Below are positions 17,817 to 27,046 of a stretch of DNA of 64,000 nucleotides, one piece after another. The position numbers were made by a program, and so were the translations under genes. This DNA is from Capsulimonas corticalis (GTDB lineage Bacteria > Armatimonadota > Armatimonadia > Armatimonadales > Capsulimonadaceae). Numbering within the stretch: the first letter of the stretch is position 1; each line of letters begins with the position of its first letter. Under the pieces are notes generated by a model. That model was not told the origin of the DNA. It searched no databases and saw only the letters and a program-made list of their open reading frames with translations. Where the stretch lies: NCBI RefSeq assembly GCF_003574315.2, contig NZ_AP025739.1, positions 6,944,001 to 7,008,000 of the forward strand, in the 5' to 3' direction.

Positions 17817-18208
17817 TTCTGAAAATTAGCAAGCAAATTCTCGCGCTAAGCCATGAAAAACATGGCGCGTGTGTCCCAATCGGCACATTGGCCGTTCGAA
17901 CAAACATGCCTTTCGGTCGATCCACTCATTAGGACAACGTTCAGATGGAATAGTTTCGCTGCAGAAGGAGCTGAAGTCGATCCGTGAGTTCGAGGGGTGG
18001 GCGTTGGACGGTGACGGTTCCATGGATCATTGACTGGCGGCCTCTCGGAGCTTGTTAAATGTTTTTGACCCAGGGTTGATTGGAAAATTGCACAACTGCG
18101 ACATGTATGCGGTCGCAGCTTAGGAACGTGGACGGAAACACACCATTGTGAGAGAATTCATTGCAGTTATGTTAAAATCAGATACCAAATGCGCGCACGG
18201 AGAATCCT
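17817..18208. other. Intergenic stretch holding one possible tiny gene
   Basis: About 390 bases between divergent genes. Apart from the possible small frame at 17869-18033 I see no gene. GGAG at 18199-18202 is the ribosome site of the next plus-strand gene. Confidence 0.4.
17869..18033 (+). CDS. Possible small protein or gene remnant (54 residues)
   Basis: The frame from GTG 17869 to TGA 18031-18033 reads with helical, protein-like composition (NKHAFRSIHSLGQRSDGIVS, then LQKELKSIREFEGWALDGD). A TGA closes the frame just upstream and no ribosome site is visible. It may be a short gene or the end of a vanished one. Confidence 0.3.
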   Translation: MCPNRHIGRSNKHAFRSIHSLGQRSDGIVSLQKELKSIREFEGWALDGDGSMDH

Positions 18209-19162
18209 ATGGCCGATCAAACCCCTAGCGAAGCCGATGATCTCGACCCAACGAACAAAGAAGCGGAAGCTCTCCTGAACGCCTATCAGCGCGCCATAAA
18301 TAACGATGACACGGAACAAGCGGAACACAATGCCTTTCTCTTCATGGCTCATGCGGTTGAAGAAATGCAGCGCAACCCCAATCCAGAGCTGTTGCTGAGA
18401 CAAGAGGCGACTCTTTCTGAGACCGATGGAGAATGGCTTCGAGCCGAGGAAATCTATCACCAGCTACTTGCCATCGCAATTGCCGAAGGTAATGCCATGG
18501 GCGAATGGAAGGCAAACGATAATCTCCACGGCTTCTACAGTTTCCTTGGGAAAACGGAACTGGCATCCAATGCGGCCAGCGCTGCCACAGAAGCTGCACG
18601 GCGCGCTGACATGCAGCCGCTTCTTGTTAGGGCACTGGAAAACCAGGCGCGAAATGACTTAAAAATGGGGAGTCTGATGCAAGCCTTGGCGCTTGCGGAG
18701 GAAATACTGCGGATGATTCCGCACTCGAAAATGAACGCCACTCAGCGCGCTCGCGCGCTGGTTTTACGAGCCTCGTGTTTTACCGAATTAGGAGAGCTCG
18801 TGTCCGCTCAGGCTGACCTCGATGCCGCTCTATCTCTATTCAGCCCGATGTTGGACATTCAGATGTTTGCGGGTGTTCAAAGTGGGATGGCCTCACTTTG
18901 GCAGGCAACGGCGCGTTTGCTTTCCATCCGTGGCAATCATACAGATGCAGCTAAGGCATGGGGTACGTCGGTGGAGTATCGGCGTGTGGTCTCTCAGCAG
19001 CCGCAACTCGATGGACTATACAAGTTCGCTTGGCTCGCACAGGCGCTTCGTCACTATGGCGAAGCTTTGATTGCCGCTGATGATCACAAGGCTGCTGACG
19101 AAGCGTTTGCGGAAAGCCGCGCTATAATGCGGTCGATCCATCATCCTGATGCAGCGAGCTAA
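18209..19162 (+). CDS. TPR-like helical repeat protein
   Basis: 317 residues; GGAG lies a few bases before ATG 18209. All-helical with TPR-type units (DGEWLRAEEIYHQLLAIAIA, ARALVLRASCFTELGELVSA, HYGEALIAADDHKAADEAF). No signal peptide or catalytic domain. It is probably a cytosolic scaffold or regulator with unknown partners. Only about 20 bases separate its end from a strong hairpin. Confidence 0.65.
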   Translation: MADQTPSEADDLDPTNKEAEALLNAYQRAINNDDTEQAEHNAFLFMAHAVEEMQRNPNPELLLRQEATLSETDGEWLRAEEIYHQLLAIAIAEGNAMGEWKANDNLHGFYSFLGKTELASNAASAATEAARRADMQPLLVRALENQARNDLKMGSLMQALALAEEILRMIPHSKMNATQRARALVLRASCFTELGELVSAQADLDAALSLFSPMLDIQMFAGVQSGMASLWQATARLLSIRGNHTDAAKAWGTSVEYRRVVSQQPQLDGLYKFAWLAQALRHYGEALIAADDHKAADEAFAESRAIMRSIHHPDAAS

Positions 19163-19174
19163 AGCCCGCCGAAC

Positions 19175-19222
19175 TCCGTACACTATCTCCTACAGAGGTG
19201 TAGGTTTCACCTACTGTACGGA
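19175..19222. terminator. Stem-loop after the TPR gene
   Basis: TCCGTACA (19175-19182) pairs perfectly with TGTACGGA (19215-19222). Inside it, CCTAC/GTAGG can form a second short stem. It starts 13 bases after the TPR gene stop. No T run follows, so it is a likely but unproven terminator. Confidence 0.5.
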
Positions 19223-19272
19223 ACTCGGTTCGCAACACTTTCCAATCAGTTTTCACTAAGCGTTCTGAAACT

Positions 19273-20244
19273 ATGACCACATCCCCTGCCCGCCTTTATG
19301 TCATCCTAGCGCGCGAAGCGCCTGTTGGCGTGATCTTCCGCCGAGGACCGAGCAGGTGGGTCCAGGTCATCCACTGGGACACGGCGACAGACACCTTCAC
19401 GCCAGGCCAATGGCTTCATGCGCGCCTACACGAACGACGCAGCGACATTTCCCCTAACGGCAAGCTCATGATCTATTTCGCCGTGCAGGAAAATCGGATC
19501 ACGCCCAAGCGTGAAGAATTCATTTATTCATGGACGGCAATCAGCAAGCCACCCTACCTCACGGCTCTCGCATTGTGGCCGCTGGGCCAATCCTGGGGCG
19601 GAGGCGGAATGTTTCTTGAAAACGACGAAGTTTGGCTCAACCATCCACCTGCATGCTTAACTCCACACGAGAAACATAAACCACAGGGCCTGACCTTGAC
19701 ACACGTGGAGTCAACCATTGGCGAGGAAGAACAAGTTTATCAGCGACTAGAACGCAACGGCTGGCGACGTATCCAGGATTGGCAGGGCGAGTACATCAAG
19801 AGCAATCGGGATAAGGCGAACGATGAACGGATTTACGCAGGTATAACTTTCTCCAGCGAATGGTATTGGAATTTGCCGCAGGAGGATTTCCCCTCCCACT
19901 ATGTCGATCATGCTCCTGGGATTCACGAACGGCCAAACCTTGATCAGACCGCAACACTGGTAATGAAGAAGACGCGCGGTGGCGGAGACGCAATTCCCTA
20001 TGGCTTTGCCTTCTCCATCAGAGACAACCATGGCCAAGAACTTCAGATCGAGAAAGCGGAATGGGCCGACTGGGATCAGCAGGGGCGACTGGTTTATGCG
20101 CGTGACGGAAAGCTGTTCGAGTTTACGCTCGCTGGCGATTCGATAGAACTGGCGGATTTTAATGACGCCACGCCTGAGCAGATGGTTGCGCCTGAATGGG
20201 CTAAGACGTGGGATGGGAGTAAGAAGGAAGAAGATCGACCATGA
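19273..20244 (+). CDS. Conserved hypothetical protein (sensor-like beta protein)
   Basis: 323 residues, cytosolic, Trp-rich. The start region APVGVIFRRGPSRWVQVIHW, followed by DTFTPGQWLHARLHERRSDI, matches a family of hypothetical proteins seen in cyanobacteria and other soil bacteria, which have no assigned role. Later parts repeat a W-x-R-x-G-x-Y element. The stop overlaps the start of the next frame by four bases (ATGA), so they were one operon. Confidence 0.6.
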   Translation: MTTSPARLYVILAREAPVGVIFRRGPSRWVQVIHWDTATDTFTPGQWLHARLHERRSDISPNGKLMIYFAVQENRITPKREEFIYSWTAISKPPYLTALALWPLGQSWGGGGMFLENDEVWLNHPPACLTPHEKHKPQGLTLTHVESTIGEEEQVYQRLERNGWRRIQDWQGEYIKSNRDKANDERIYAGITFSSEWYWNLPQEDFPSHYVDHAPGIHERPNLDQTATLVMKKTRGGGDAIPYGFAFSIRDNHGQELQIEKAEWADWDQQGRLVYARDGKLFEFTLAGDSIELADFNDATPEQMVAPEWAKTWDGSKKEEDRP

Positions 20245-20431
20245 GTGAAGCCTTGCGCCGCGCGGCGCAGCAAGGACGGACACAATTTGTCCAGAGGATT
20301 TTGGATCGCGGTTTTGATATGCACGCAGAAGACGGCTGTCGGGAAACTATGTCTTTTCGAAAATAGGTATCGCGGCGCTCGGAGCAGATGGATGCATGTT
20401 GGCGATCTTGGCGGCAACAGATACGGATTGA
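20241..20431 (+). pseudogene. Truncated ankyrin-repeat protein
   Basis: ATG 20241 overlaps the upstream stop. The first frame reads MSEALRRAAQQGRTQFVQRI, then LDRGFDMHAEDGCRET, which is an ankyrin repeat start. It ends at TAG 20364-20366. A neighbouring frame continues with IAALGADGCMLAILAATDTD and stops at 20431. Ankyrin proteins have several 33-residue repeats; only about one and a half remain, so the gene is frameshifted and truncated. Confidence 0.5.
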
Positions 20432-20459
20432 TACGATAGAAAATTACAGAGCCAAATGT

Positions 20460-21035
20460 ATGAAAGCAGATAGACTTACCAAAACACTTCCCATGCTGCG
20501 ATATCCGCCTAACGATTATATCCTGCGTCCACCTGCTGTAGATCAGCATATTTCCCCCCAACTGCAGAAGTCTGAGGACCTTGACGGGGGTATTGGGTGG
20601 CCGCCTCCACGCACACGAATAGTTGGGCCTGGTTCGAGTCGAAGGGATGTTAAAGCCGTAGAGCGTATTGTGAGTTATTTTATGTCCGAGACGCCATGGG
20701 ATTTTCGACCATTTTGCTCATCAGAAGGATTAGAAGACGTTCGTGTAGTTTTAATTTTTGATGAACAATATGGTTACTATGCGTTAGGGGCAATTGGATT
20801 TCGCCGAATATTTCACAAATCTAAACCATATTGGATACTTAATTGGGCGTGGTTTCATCCATTCATTCGAGGAAAATCACGACTTGTTAAATTATGGCCT
20901 GCTCTTATGCAGCGCTTCGGGAAAAATTTTCTGGTTGAATTTCCAGTTTCGCATTCTATGCAGGCCGTGTTGAAAAAGACAGGCCATATGAAAAGGATGA
21001 ACGCATTCGCCAGAAGTTTTGAGCAAAGTAATTAA
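20460..21035 (+). CDS. GNAT-like acyltransferase, possible
   Basis: 191 residues from ATG 20460. The C-terminal half resembles a GNAT fold: a beta strand (VRVVLIFDEQYGYYALGAIG), then WILNWAWFHPFIRGKSRLVK in the position of the acetyl-CoA loop, and a last part with HSMQAVLKKTGH (the usual N/S...L.K.GF element). The G-x-G loop itself is weak (FIRGKSRL), so substrate binding may differ. AT-richer than the genes to its left; it begins the accessory patch. Confidence 0.5.
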   Translation: MKADRLTKTLPMLRYPPNDYILRPPAVDQHISPQLQKSEDLDGGIGWPPPRTRIVGPGSSRRDVKAVERIVSYFMSETPWDFRPFCSSEGLEDVRVVLIFDEQYGYYALGAIGFRRIFHKSKPYWILNWAWFHPFIRGKSRLVKLWPALMQRFGKNFLVEFPVSHSMQAVLKKTGHMKRMNAFARSFEQSN

Positions 21036-21068
21036 AAATTAATATATGAACAAAAAATACAGGTATAT

Positions 21069-21884
21069 ATGCAGAATATTCAAACAAAAACAGCAACACA
21101 CCGCACACTACATGACGAATTTACGACGTTCATAGAAACTCCTACCAAGGAAAACCTTCAAGTTATTCTACGAAAAAATCTGGGAGAGACAAATCAAATA
21201 GATTTCAAGTCTGAATGGATAGATTGGCCGAAACTTGCCCAGCATGTATTGGCTATTGCAAACACTCAAGGTGGAATGATAATAGTTGGCGTTGATCAAA
21301 TTAAAGATACAGGTGAAGTCATTCCTAAGGGTATACCGAAATTACATGATCCTGTTGACGTAGATCATGGGTTACGCAAATACATCCCTCATCAATTACA
21401 TTTTAATGTCGAGAATTTCACTTACACTGAAGAGGCTTACCCGAAAATTGGTGACAAATTATTTCAAGTCATATTTATTCCAGACAGAGCGCGTTATGCA
21501 CCATTTATTCCAAACAAAGAAAGTGGTGATGACATAAGACTGCAAATTTATGTTCGGCGTGGCACGGCATCGGTAATTGCTAACTATGATGAACTCCAGA
21601 CTATTTTGAATCGGCGTATTGAGACTGAATACTCTTCACAAAAAGAGTTCAATCTAGAGCAAGAGATGGCTGAACTACGAGCACTCTACGCTCATATAAA
21701 ACCAACATTTTATTTGTCATATGCTGACCAGCACTGGATAGACATGCAGGACACCAAAGATGACGAATTTGGAACGTCCTACGACAACACTTATTATCCA
21801 GAAGAATCTATTGATGAATTTGTAGCAGCAGCGATCCAAGCAAAGAAGGCTCGTATAAGACAGTTGCTTAGAGTATCTACATAG
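21069..21884 (+). CDS. AlbA_2/Schlafen-type putative nucleic-acid-binding protein
   Basis: 271 residues. The N-terminal domain has the AlbA_2 (Schlafen core) signature: NQIDFKSEW at about 39-47, then a helix and IANTQGGMIIVGV at about 65-77, with a later strand LQIYVRRGTAS. In the family this domain is found in RNA-cleaving Schlafen proteins and in many bacterial defence or regulatory proteins. The C-terminal about 80 residues are acidic and helical with no motif I know. It stands next to two HEPN-motif proteins and is AT-rich, which suggests an acquired defence-type patch. Confidence 0.75.
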   Translation: MQNIQTKTATHRTLHDEFTTFIETPTKENLQVILRKNLGETNQIDFKSEWIDWPKLAQHVLAIANTQGGMIIVGVDQIKDTGEVIPKGIPKLHDPVDVDHGLRKYIPHQLHFNVENFTYTEEAYPKIGDKLFQVIFIPDRARYAPFIPNKESGDDIRLQIYVRRGTASVIANYDELQTILNRRIETEYSSQKEFNLEQEMAELRALYAHIKPTFYLSYADQHWIDMQDTKDDEFGTSYDNTYYPEESIDEFVAAAIQAKKARIRQLLRVST

Positions 21885-22020
21885 TGTTTAAGCCACACTG
21901 ATCAAGTGTAAATTCAGAATTGCCACTGAGTTTTCAGCTAAAAATAAATTCGTTTAAAACTATTTTATTGCAAATAACCATTCAATTTGCTCGATTTCCT
22001 TTTCCGAACAGGACCAATAA

Positions 22021-22782
22021 ATGCCTGACAATCTCGTTCCAACAGATTCCGCAGAAGCTATACTTGCCCAATTTTCCACAGCGTTTACAGTGCGTAATTT
22101 GATGACTCCCAGATCAGACCTAATTGGCGCTGACAGCTTGCAGGAAGCTCTTGGCAAACATGAGCGACACGGTTTTGATGTAATCTCTTATCCCAGTACG
22201 GGTACAATTAAAGGATACTTCTACCAAGGAAAATCGTTTGCGTTACTCACGCCATCCGACCTCGTGAGTTGTGATACGAGCCTTCTGGACCTCTTATCGC
22301 TTCTGGCAGAGCGAGAGTTCTTCTTCGCTCTACACGGGACACAGATTAGTGGCTACGTTCATTTCTCTGACCTAAACAAGCCGTTGATGCGAACACCGTT
22401 CTTTATATTGCTGGAGGCCACAGAGCGACATCTGCTTTCCACGTTGCGGCATTCCGTCACCGAGGATCAAGCAAGGAATGAACTCTCAGTGTTTCGTATT
22501 AATCAGATTCGACATTATCTAGAAGCGGCGAACCAAAATCGCTCTGACACTACTTTTTGGGATGTGTTAGGTCTGCGTGATATCTTGAAGATTGCTAGGC
22601 GTCATGATTTTGCTCGCTTATCTTCGACAGAAACGTTAACAGAAGTCCAGGCGGAAGACCTAATTAACTTACGCAACAAAGTCGCCCACGGCGGTCATTT
22701 GCTCGTTAAAGAACACAGTACGGTTGAACGTTTAATTGACTTACAGAAACTTTGCACACAACTGCGCCAAATGAACAGCTAG
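22021..22782 (+). CDS. Protein with CBS-like N-terminus and HEPN-like motif
   Basis: 253 residues. The first half (TVRNLMTPRSDLIGADSLQE, then GFDVISYPSTGTIKGYF) resembles a pair of CBS domains, which bind adenine nucleotides. The second half is helical and ends with LINLRNKVAHGGHLL, where RNKVAH fits the R-x4-H active-site motif of HEPN ribonucleases. A plausible reading is a nucleotide-gated RNase or its inactive relative. Its neighbours (AlbA_2, AbiU2-like) fit a stress or defence role. The fold assignment is by motif only. Confidence 0.6.
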   Translation: MPDNLVPTDSAEAILAQFSTAFTVRNLMTPRSDLIGADSLQEALGKHERHGFDVISYPSTGTIKGYFYQGKSFALLTPSDLVSCDTSLLDLLSLLAEREFFFALHGTQISGYVHFSDLNKPLMRTPFFILLEATERHLLSTLRHSVTEDQARNELSVFRINQIRHYLEAANQNRSDTTFWDVLGLRDILKIARRHDFARLSSTETLTEVQAEDLINLRNKVAHGGHLLVKEHSTVERLIDLQKLCTQLRQMNS

Positions 22783-22997
22783 CGTCCCGACAGATAACTA
22801 AACTCTCAATGCTCAGATTGGACTAACTGCTATAGCCTTTCCTAATGTGAACGTCTATCAAGATTAGAATATATTCCATCGCGCCAGTTTTCAAAAATTT
22901 ATTACTAACTAAGGGTGATCATGCAGAACACTCAAGTATCTATTCATTTCTAGAACATAGAAATGAGACTAGCATTCACAACAAGGAATTAACTATA

Positions 22998-23576
22998 ATG
23001 ACAGAAGAATTTGAACAAACTTTTGAGGCTGTATCTAAAGTTGCATGGCAATTACGTTACGACTGGATAACTTTTGTATCTCTCTATGGAGATGCAAAGT
23101 CTGTTGAAATTTTGAATGGCACAGCACCTGAGTTTTTCGGCGTTGAGCAAGGCCGCCTTGTAGATCATGTAATACTAGGACTTTCTCGATTATTCGATCC
23201 TGCGTTCAGCATGGGTGACAGATCGAAGGCAAACCTAACGCTCCCCGCTATAATCGATTTGCTTAGTGATTATGAGAATCAAGCGTTTGTCACAGATATA
23301 AAATTGCGTTTAAAAAATTTGAAGTCGAATTTAAAATCAATTATTGATGAACGGAACAAACGCATTGCCCATATTGATCGCCAAAAAGCCTTAGAAGCAA
23401 GATCAGTTCTGGATTTTTCAAGGACACAATTTGAAGATTCTCTTAAAGAAATAGAAAGGATTTTGAATAATATTCAAAGTGAAATACTGAATGGAGAAAC
23501 AGATTTTGAAGCCATTGATAGTCAGGCAAAGCATCACGCTACGATTCTAATTCGTTGTTTGCAGAAGGCAGTGTGA
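22998..23576 (+). CDS. AbiU2-like HEPN protein
   Basis: 192 residues, all helical. The block IIDERNKRIAHIDRQ (about 112-126) matches the HEPN motif (R-x4-6-H), and the arrangement around it (ILGLSRLFDPAF before, long helices after) resembles the AbiU2/HEPN family found in phage abortive-infection contexts. HEPN proteins of this kind cleave RNA, or serve as partners of nucleotidyltransferases. No such partner gene is adjacent. AT-rich codon use like the two preceding genes. Confidence 0.65.
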   Translation: MTEEFEQTFEAVSKVAWQLRYDWITFVSLYGDAKSVEILNGTAPEFFGVEQGRLVDHVILGLSRLFDPAFSMGDRSKANLTLPAIIDLLSDYENQAFVTDIKLRLKNLKSNLKSIIDERNKRIAHIDRQKALEARSVLDFSRTQFEDSLKEIERILNNIQSEILNGETDFEAIDSQAKHHATILIRCLQKAV

Positions 23577-23588
23577 AGCAGATAAGGA

Positions 23589-24060
23589 TTATTTTACAGT
23601 GCTAGTTACAAGTGTATTCTCATATATGCTCTCTTCCCACCGCTTCAGCACCACAGCCTCAGCCATCGGCGCTGGCCAAAACTGCACCACGTACCAGTCG
23701 CCGCCGTCGCCTACATCGTTGCCGCCAGCGAGGTTATCGTGGCAACAGCGGACACGATATGAGCCTGGAGCCACATCGAAATCCTCACCCGTGTCGTCCA
23801 AGCATCCGATCACGCGCAGCACGCCGCTCTTGATTTCCAGGCTTGCCTCGGTCATATGATCCCGTTCGGTTAGGCCCAGCGGCGGCTCGGCGTCATGTAG
23901 TTCAGCGTAGACCAGGACATGTCCATAAGAGGCCGTGCTGATGCCAATGGTTCCAGGTACGAGCGCCAGTCTGTCGCGCGTCGTCTACTCGATCGAGAAG
24001 GATGGATGGCCCGCATTGCCAAGTTGAACGGCATCCTAAAGCATCAACGGCGTTCTTGGG
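23589..24060 (-). pseudogene. Hypothetical protein gene broken by amber codons
   Basis: The intact end (from ATG 23855) reads EASLEIKSGVLRVIGCLDD and WYVVQFWPAPM. The same frame is coding well upstream of that ATG: VPGTIGISTASYGHVLVYAE and QLGNAGHPSFSIE are interrupted by TAG at 23985-23987, and another TAG lies at 24036-24038. The pattern recalls small immunity-like or competence-type hypothetical proteins. The N-terminus is lost. Confidence 0.5.
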
Positions 24061-24121
24061 TAACACTTGTCGTTCTTGGGTATGTTATAAAGCTCCCCTT
24101 CACCTAGGAACTCCAATTGAA

Positions 24122-24451
24122 ATGCAGCACATCAACCTTACCCAAGACGTGCTCGATGAGGGCCGTATACTCAAATTCACCATCGAAGGTGATCTCGATC
24201 TTACCAACGCCCAGTCCATTCAACAGAGTGTTACTCAAACTGCGGCGAGCACTTCCGCAGAAACGATCATCGTCGATATTCGAAACGTGCATTTTATTGA
24301 CAGCGCGGGTCTGGCTGTTCTGCTTTATTTCCATAAAGTGACCTATATTGATGGTAAAATGCATGTCATTGCACGTCCCAAATCTCAGCCTGAGCGGGTT
24401 TTAAAGTTAGACCGATTCAACACGTTTATGGATATTCGGATTGAAGAATAG
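24122..24451 (+). CDS. STAS-domain anti-anti-sigma factor (RsbV/SpoIIAA type)
   Basis: 109 residues from ATG 24122; a longer frame to 24002 exists but lacks family sequence. The whole protein is one STAS domain: FTIEGDLDLTNAQSIQQSV and then VDIRNVHFIDSAGLAVLLYF, where the DS-A-G-L holds the serine that is phosphorylated in relatives. The unphosphorylated form binds an HATPase anti-sigma kinase and frees a sigma factor. Directly downstream are a PP2C phosphatase and an HATPase kinase, the two enzymes that would set its phosphorylation state. Confidence 0.9.
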   Translation: MQHINLTQDVLDEGRILKFTIEGDLDLTNAQSIQQSVTQTAASTSAETIIVDIRNVHFIDSAGLAVLLYFHKVTYIDGKMHVIARPKSQPERVLKLDRFNTFMDIRIEE

Positions 24452-24556
24452 CGGCATGCCGCATCGTTGATCTACAGTCGTAATAAAAATCGGGATGGGG
24501 ATGTGCTATTATCATGCGAGCGATCCTTACGCTAACCTCAGAAAGTCGGTATTAAT

Positions 24557-26956
24557 GTGCATGAACGCCATCGAATCCTTATTGTAGACGACGATGCTCA
24601 AGATCGCCATGCCGTCATAGATGCGCTGCGACAGACCGCCCATATGGACGGAATTGAAGTGGATGTGGTCGAATCCGACACCATTGCAAGCGCGCGTGAG
24701 GTTCTGCAGCACGAAGATTTCGCATGCGTCTTTCTTGACCATGATTTGCCTGATGGTACGTCGTTGGACCTTTTGACGGAAGTTCGCTCCCAGGGTCTCT
24801 CGACGCCTATCATCGTTCTAACGGGCGAGCGCAATCAACAAACGATTGTCGAAGTCATGAATGCGGGAGCACTGGACTACCTGCCAAAGGAAAAGCTCCA
24901 TCCTGATCTCGTGGCGCACTCCGTCCGCGCGGCGCTGATCTTTCGCCAGGCTCAGCGCGAAAAGCAAGCGATCCTGGATGCTCTGCGCGAAAGCGAACAG
25001 CGCTCACGGCAGATGATCGACGCCATTCCCCATGTCGCATGGATTACAGAGCCAGACGGGTCGGTAAACTACTATAATCAGCGATGGTACGAATACTCTG
25101 GATTGACACAACAAGAGACACAAGATTGGAGCTGGGAGGCGGTCATTCATCCAGATGACCTGAAGCGAGCAGACAGCGTATGGCGCACGGCTGTCGAATC
25201 GGGAGTGGACTCCGAGGTGGAATATCGTCTTCGCCACGCGGATGGACTTTACCGTTGGCATCTGGGGCGTTCGCAACCCGTGAAAGACACGGCGGGTGAA
25301 ATCAAAGCGTGGGTTGGCACAGCAACCGACATTGAGGAGCGCAAGCAAACTGAGGAGCTACTGATCCGTAGTCAGGAAGACTTACAGTTCTCCGTTAGCG
25401 CGGCTCGCCTCGGAACCTTCTATTGTGAATGGCCCCTGGACAAAATCATTTGGAACGAGACCTGCAAAGAGCACTTCTTTCTTTCTCCGAACGCTGACGT
25501 TGACATCAAGCTGTTTTACTCACTTCTTCATCCTGCCGACCGTGAGCCGACGCGCCTCGCCATTGAGCAAGCAATGGCAAATCAAGTTGAATACAATGTT
25601 GAATACCGCACGCTCGCCCCTGACGGACGCACGCGCTGGGTGAACGCCGTGGGCCGTTTCCAATATCACGAAGATGGAACTCCCAAGCGCTTTGACGGGA
25701 TTACCATCGATATCGCTACTCGCAAGGCAAACGAGGAAGCGATAAAGCGTCGCGCCGAACGCGAAGCGCTACTCAACCGCATTGGGCATGCACTGCGTGT
25801 CTCACTCGATCCTCAGACTATCTTGGAGACGGCTGTTAGAGAGCTTGGGCAGGCGCTAAGCGCAGACCGATGTTATTATGCCTCTTACGATCAGAATACT
25901 AACGTCGCCACAATCGGTCCTGATTGGAGCGCAGCAGGCTTGTCCCCTATTTCTGGTCAGTATCCGATGTTGGATTTTGCCGTAAATCACGATCCAATCT
26001 TTCAGGCGGGAAGAACTCAGGTCATGACGGATACAAGTCCAGACCTCGCAATGCTTAACCTGGGTATCCGTTCACTGGTTCGAGTGCCTTTAGTGTCTGG
26101 AGCGGTGAAGACTGCTCTCTCAGCGGCAATGTCGAACGATGCGCGTGCCTGGACCCCAGAGGAGATATCTCTGGTGGAGACGGTGGCGACCCAGACCCAA
26201 ACGGCGCTGGAAGCGGCGCGACTGCTGCACCGCGAGCACAATATCGCAGAGCAGCTTCAGTCTGCCCTCCAGCCCATAGTACCCCAAAGCATTCCTGGCT
26301 TGGAGGTAGGCTCCTTCACGCGCCCTGCGCTCGATGAAGCGTCGGTCGGCGGCGACTTCATGGATGTGTTTGCACTGGATAAGGGATTGTTTGCGCTGGT
26401 GATTGGCGATGTGTCAGGAAAAGGTCTCGCTGCTGCCCAGCAACTCGCTCTGATCAGAAACAGCTTGCGCATGGCTCTTTATCAGCACAATTCTCCTGCT
26501 GTAGCCGCAACGACCTTGAACAGCACTGTTACTTCTCATGATCTACTCATTGGCTTTGTGACCGCCTGGGTCGGCGTGTATGACGCTGCGACAGGACAGA
26601 TTACCTATTGCTCCTGTGGACACGAGCCTGCATTGATACGGCGAGCGAACGGCACCATCCAAACGTTGGAAACATCTACTCCGCCGTTGGGAGTTACAGC
26701 CAACGCACACTATAGTGATTGCGTCATAACATTGGCTTCAGGGGATGCACTTCTGCTGTACACGGATGGCGTCAGCGAGGCGGGTCCAAGCCGCCGCGAT
26801 CTACTTGGGACGGATGGACTAATCCGTCTGCTGGACGCGTTACGAACGGATACGAATGCTCAGCAACAGGCAGAGACAATTGTTGCGGAAGCCAGCGCTT
26901 ACGCCAATGGCGCGTTCAGTGACGACGTAGCTGTTCTACTGGCGCGACGGCAATGA
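24557..26956 (+). CDS. Response regulator-PAS-PAS-GAF-PP2C (SpoIIE/RsbU-type) phosphatase
   Basis: 799 residues. Order: receiver domain (about 5-125; D11-D13 acidic pocket, phospho-acceptor D61 in VFLDHDLPDG, K111), PAS with WYEYSGLTQQE (about 145-270), second PAS (about 285-395), GAF (about 410-565), and C-terminal PP2C-like SpoIIE phosphatase (about 580-799) with VGGDFMDVF, IGDVSGKGLAA, YTDGVSEA and SDDVAVLLAR as metal sites. It should dephosphorylate a STAS protein, most simply the one encoded 105 bases upstream, when its receiver or sensors are triggered. No membrane segment, so the signal is cytosolic. Confidence 0.9.
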   Translation: MHERHRILIVDDDAQDRHAVIDALRQTAHMDGIEVDVVESDTIASAREVLQHEDFACVFLDHDLPDGTSLDLLTEVRSQGLSTPIIVLTGERNQQTIVEVMNAGALDYLPKEKLHPDLVAHSVRAALIFRQAQREKQAILDALRESEQRSRQMIDAIPHVAWITEPDGSVNYYNQRWYEYSGLTQQETQDWSWEAVIHPDDLKRADSVWRTAVESGVDSEVEYRLRHADGLYRWHLGRSQPVKDTAGEIKAWVGTATDIEERKQTEELLIRSQEDLQFSVSAARLGTFYCEWPLDKIIWNETCKEHFFLSPNADVDIKLFYSLLHPADREPTRLAIEQAMANQVEYNVEYRTLAPDGRTRWVNAVGRFQYHEDGTPKRFDGITIDIATRKANEEAIKRRAEREALLNRIGHALRVSLDPQTILETAVRELGQALSADRCYYASYDQNTNVATIGPDWSAAGLSPISGQYPMLDFAVNHDPIFQAGRTQVMTDTSPDLAMLNLGIRSLVRVPLVSGAVKTALSAAMSNDARAWTPEEISLVETVATQTQTALEAARLLHREHNIAEQLQSALQPIVPQSIPGLEVGSFTRPALDEASVGGDFMDVFALDKGLFALVIGDVSGKGLAAAQQLALIRNSLRMALYQHNSPAVAATTLNSTVTSHDLLIGFVTAWVGVYDAATGQITYCSCGHEPALIRRANGTIQTLETSTPPLGVTANAHYSDCVITLASGDALLLYTDGVSEAGPSRRDLLGTDGLIRLLDALRTDTNAQQQAETIVAEASAYANGAFSDDVAVLLARRQ

Positions 26957-27046
26957 TCATCTGTTCTTTCAGAACCTTCACCCCTACAAGCGCTCATTAT
27001 CATGGCATGCATACTTATGAATCCGCATTTTTAGCAAGGTAGCAAG

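Noticed and set aside
17826-18023. Minus-strand frame of 65 codons
   Set aside because: The plus-strand frame at 17869-18033 has better protein character; neither is strong.
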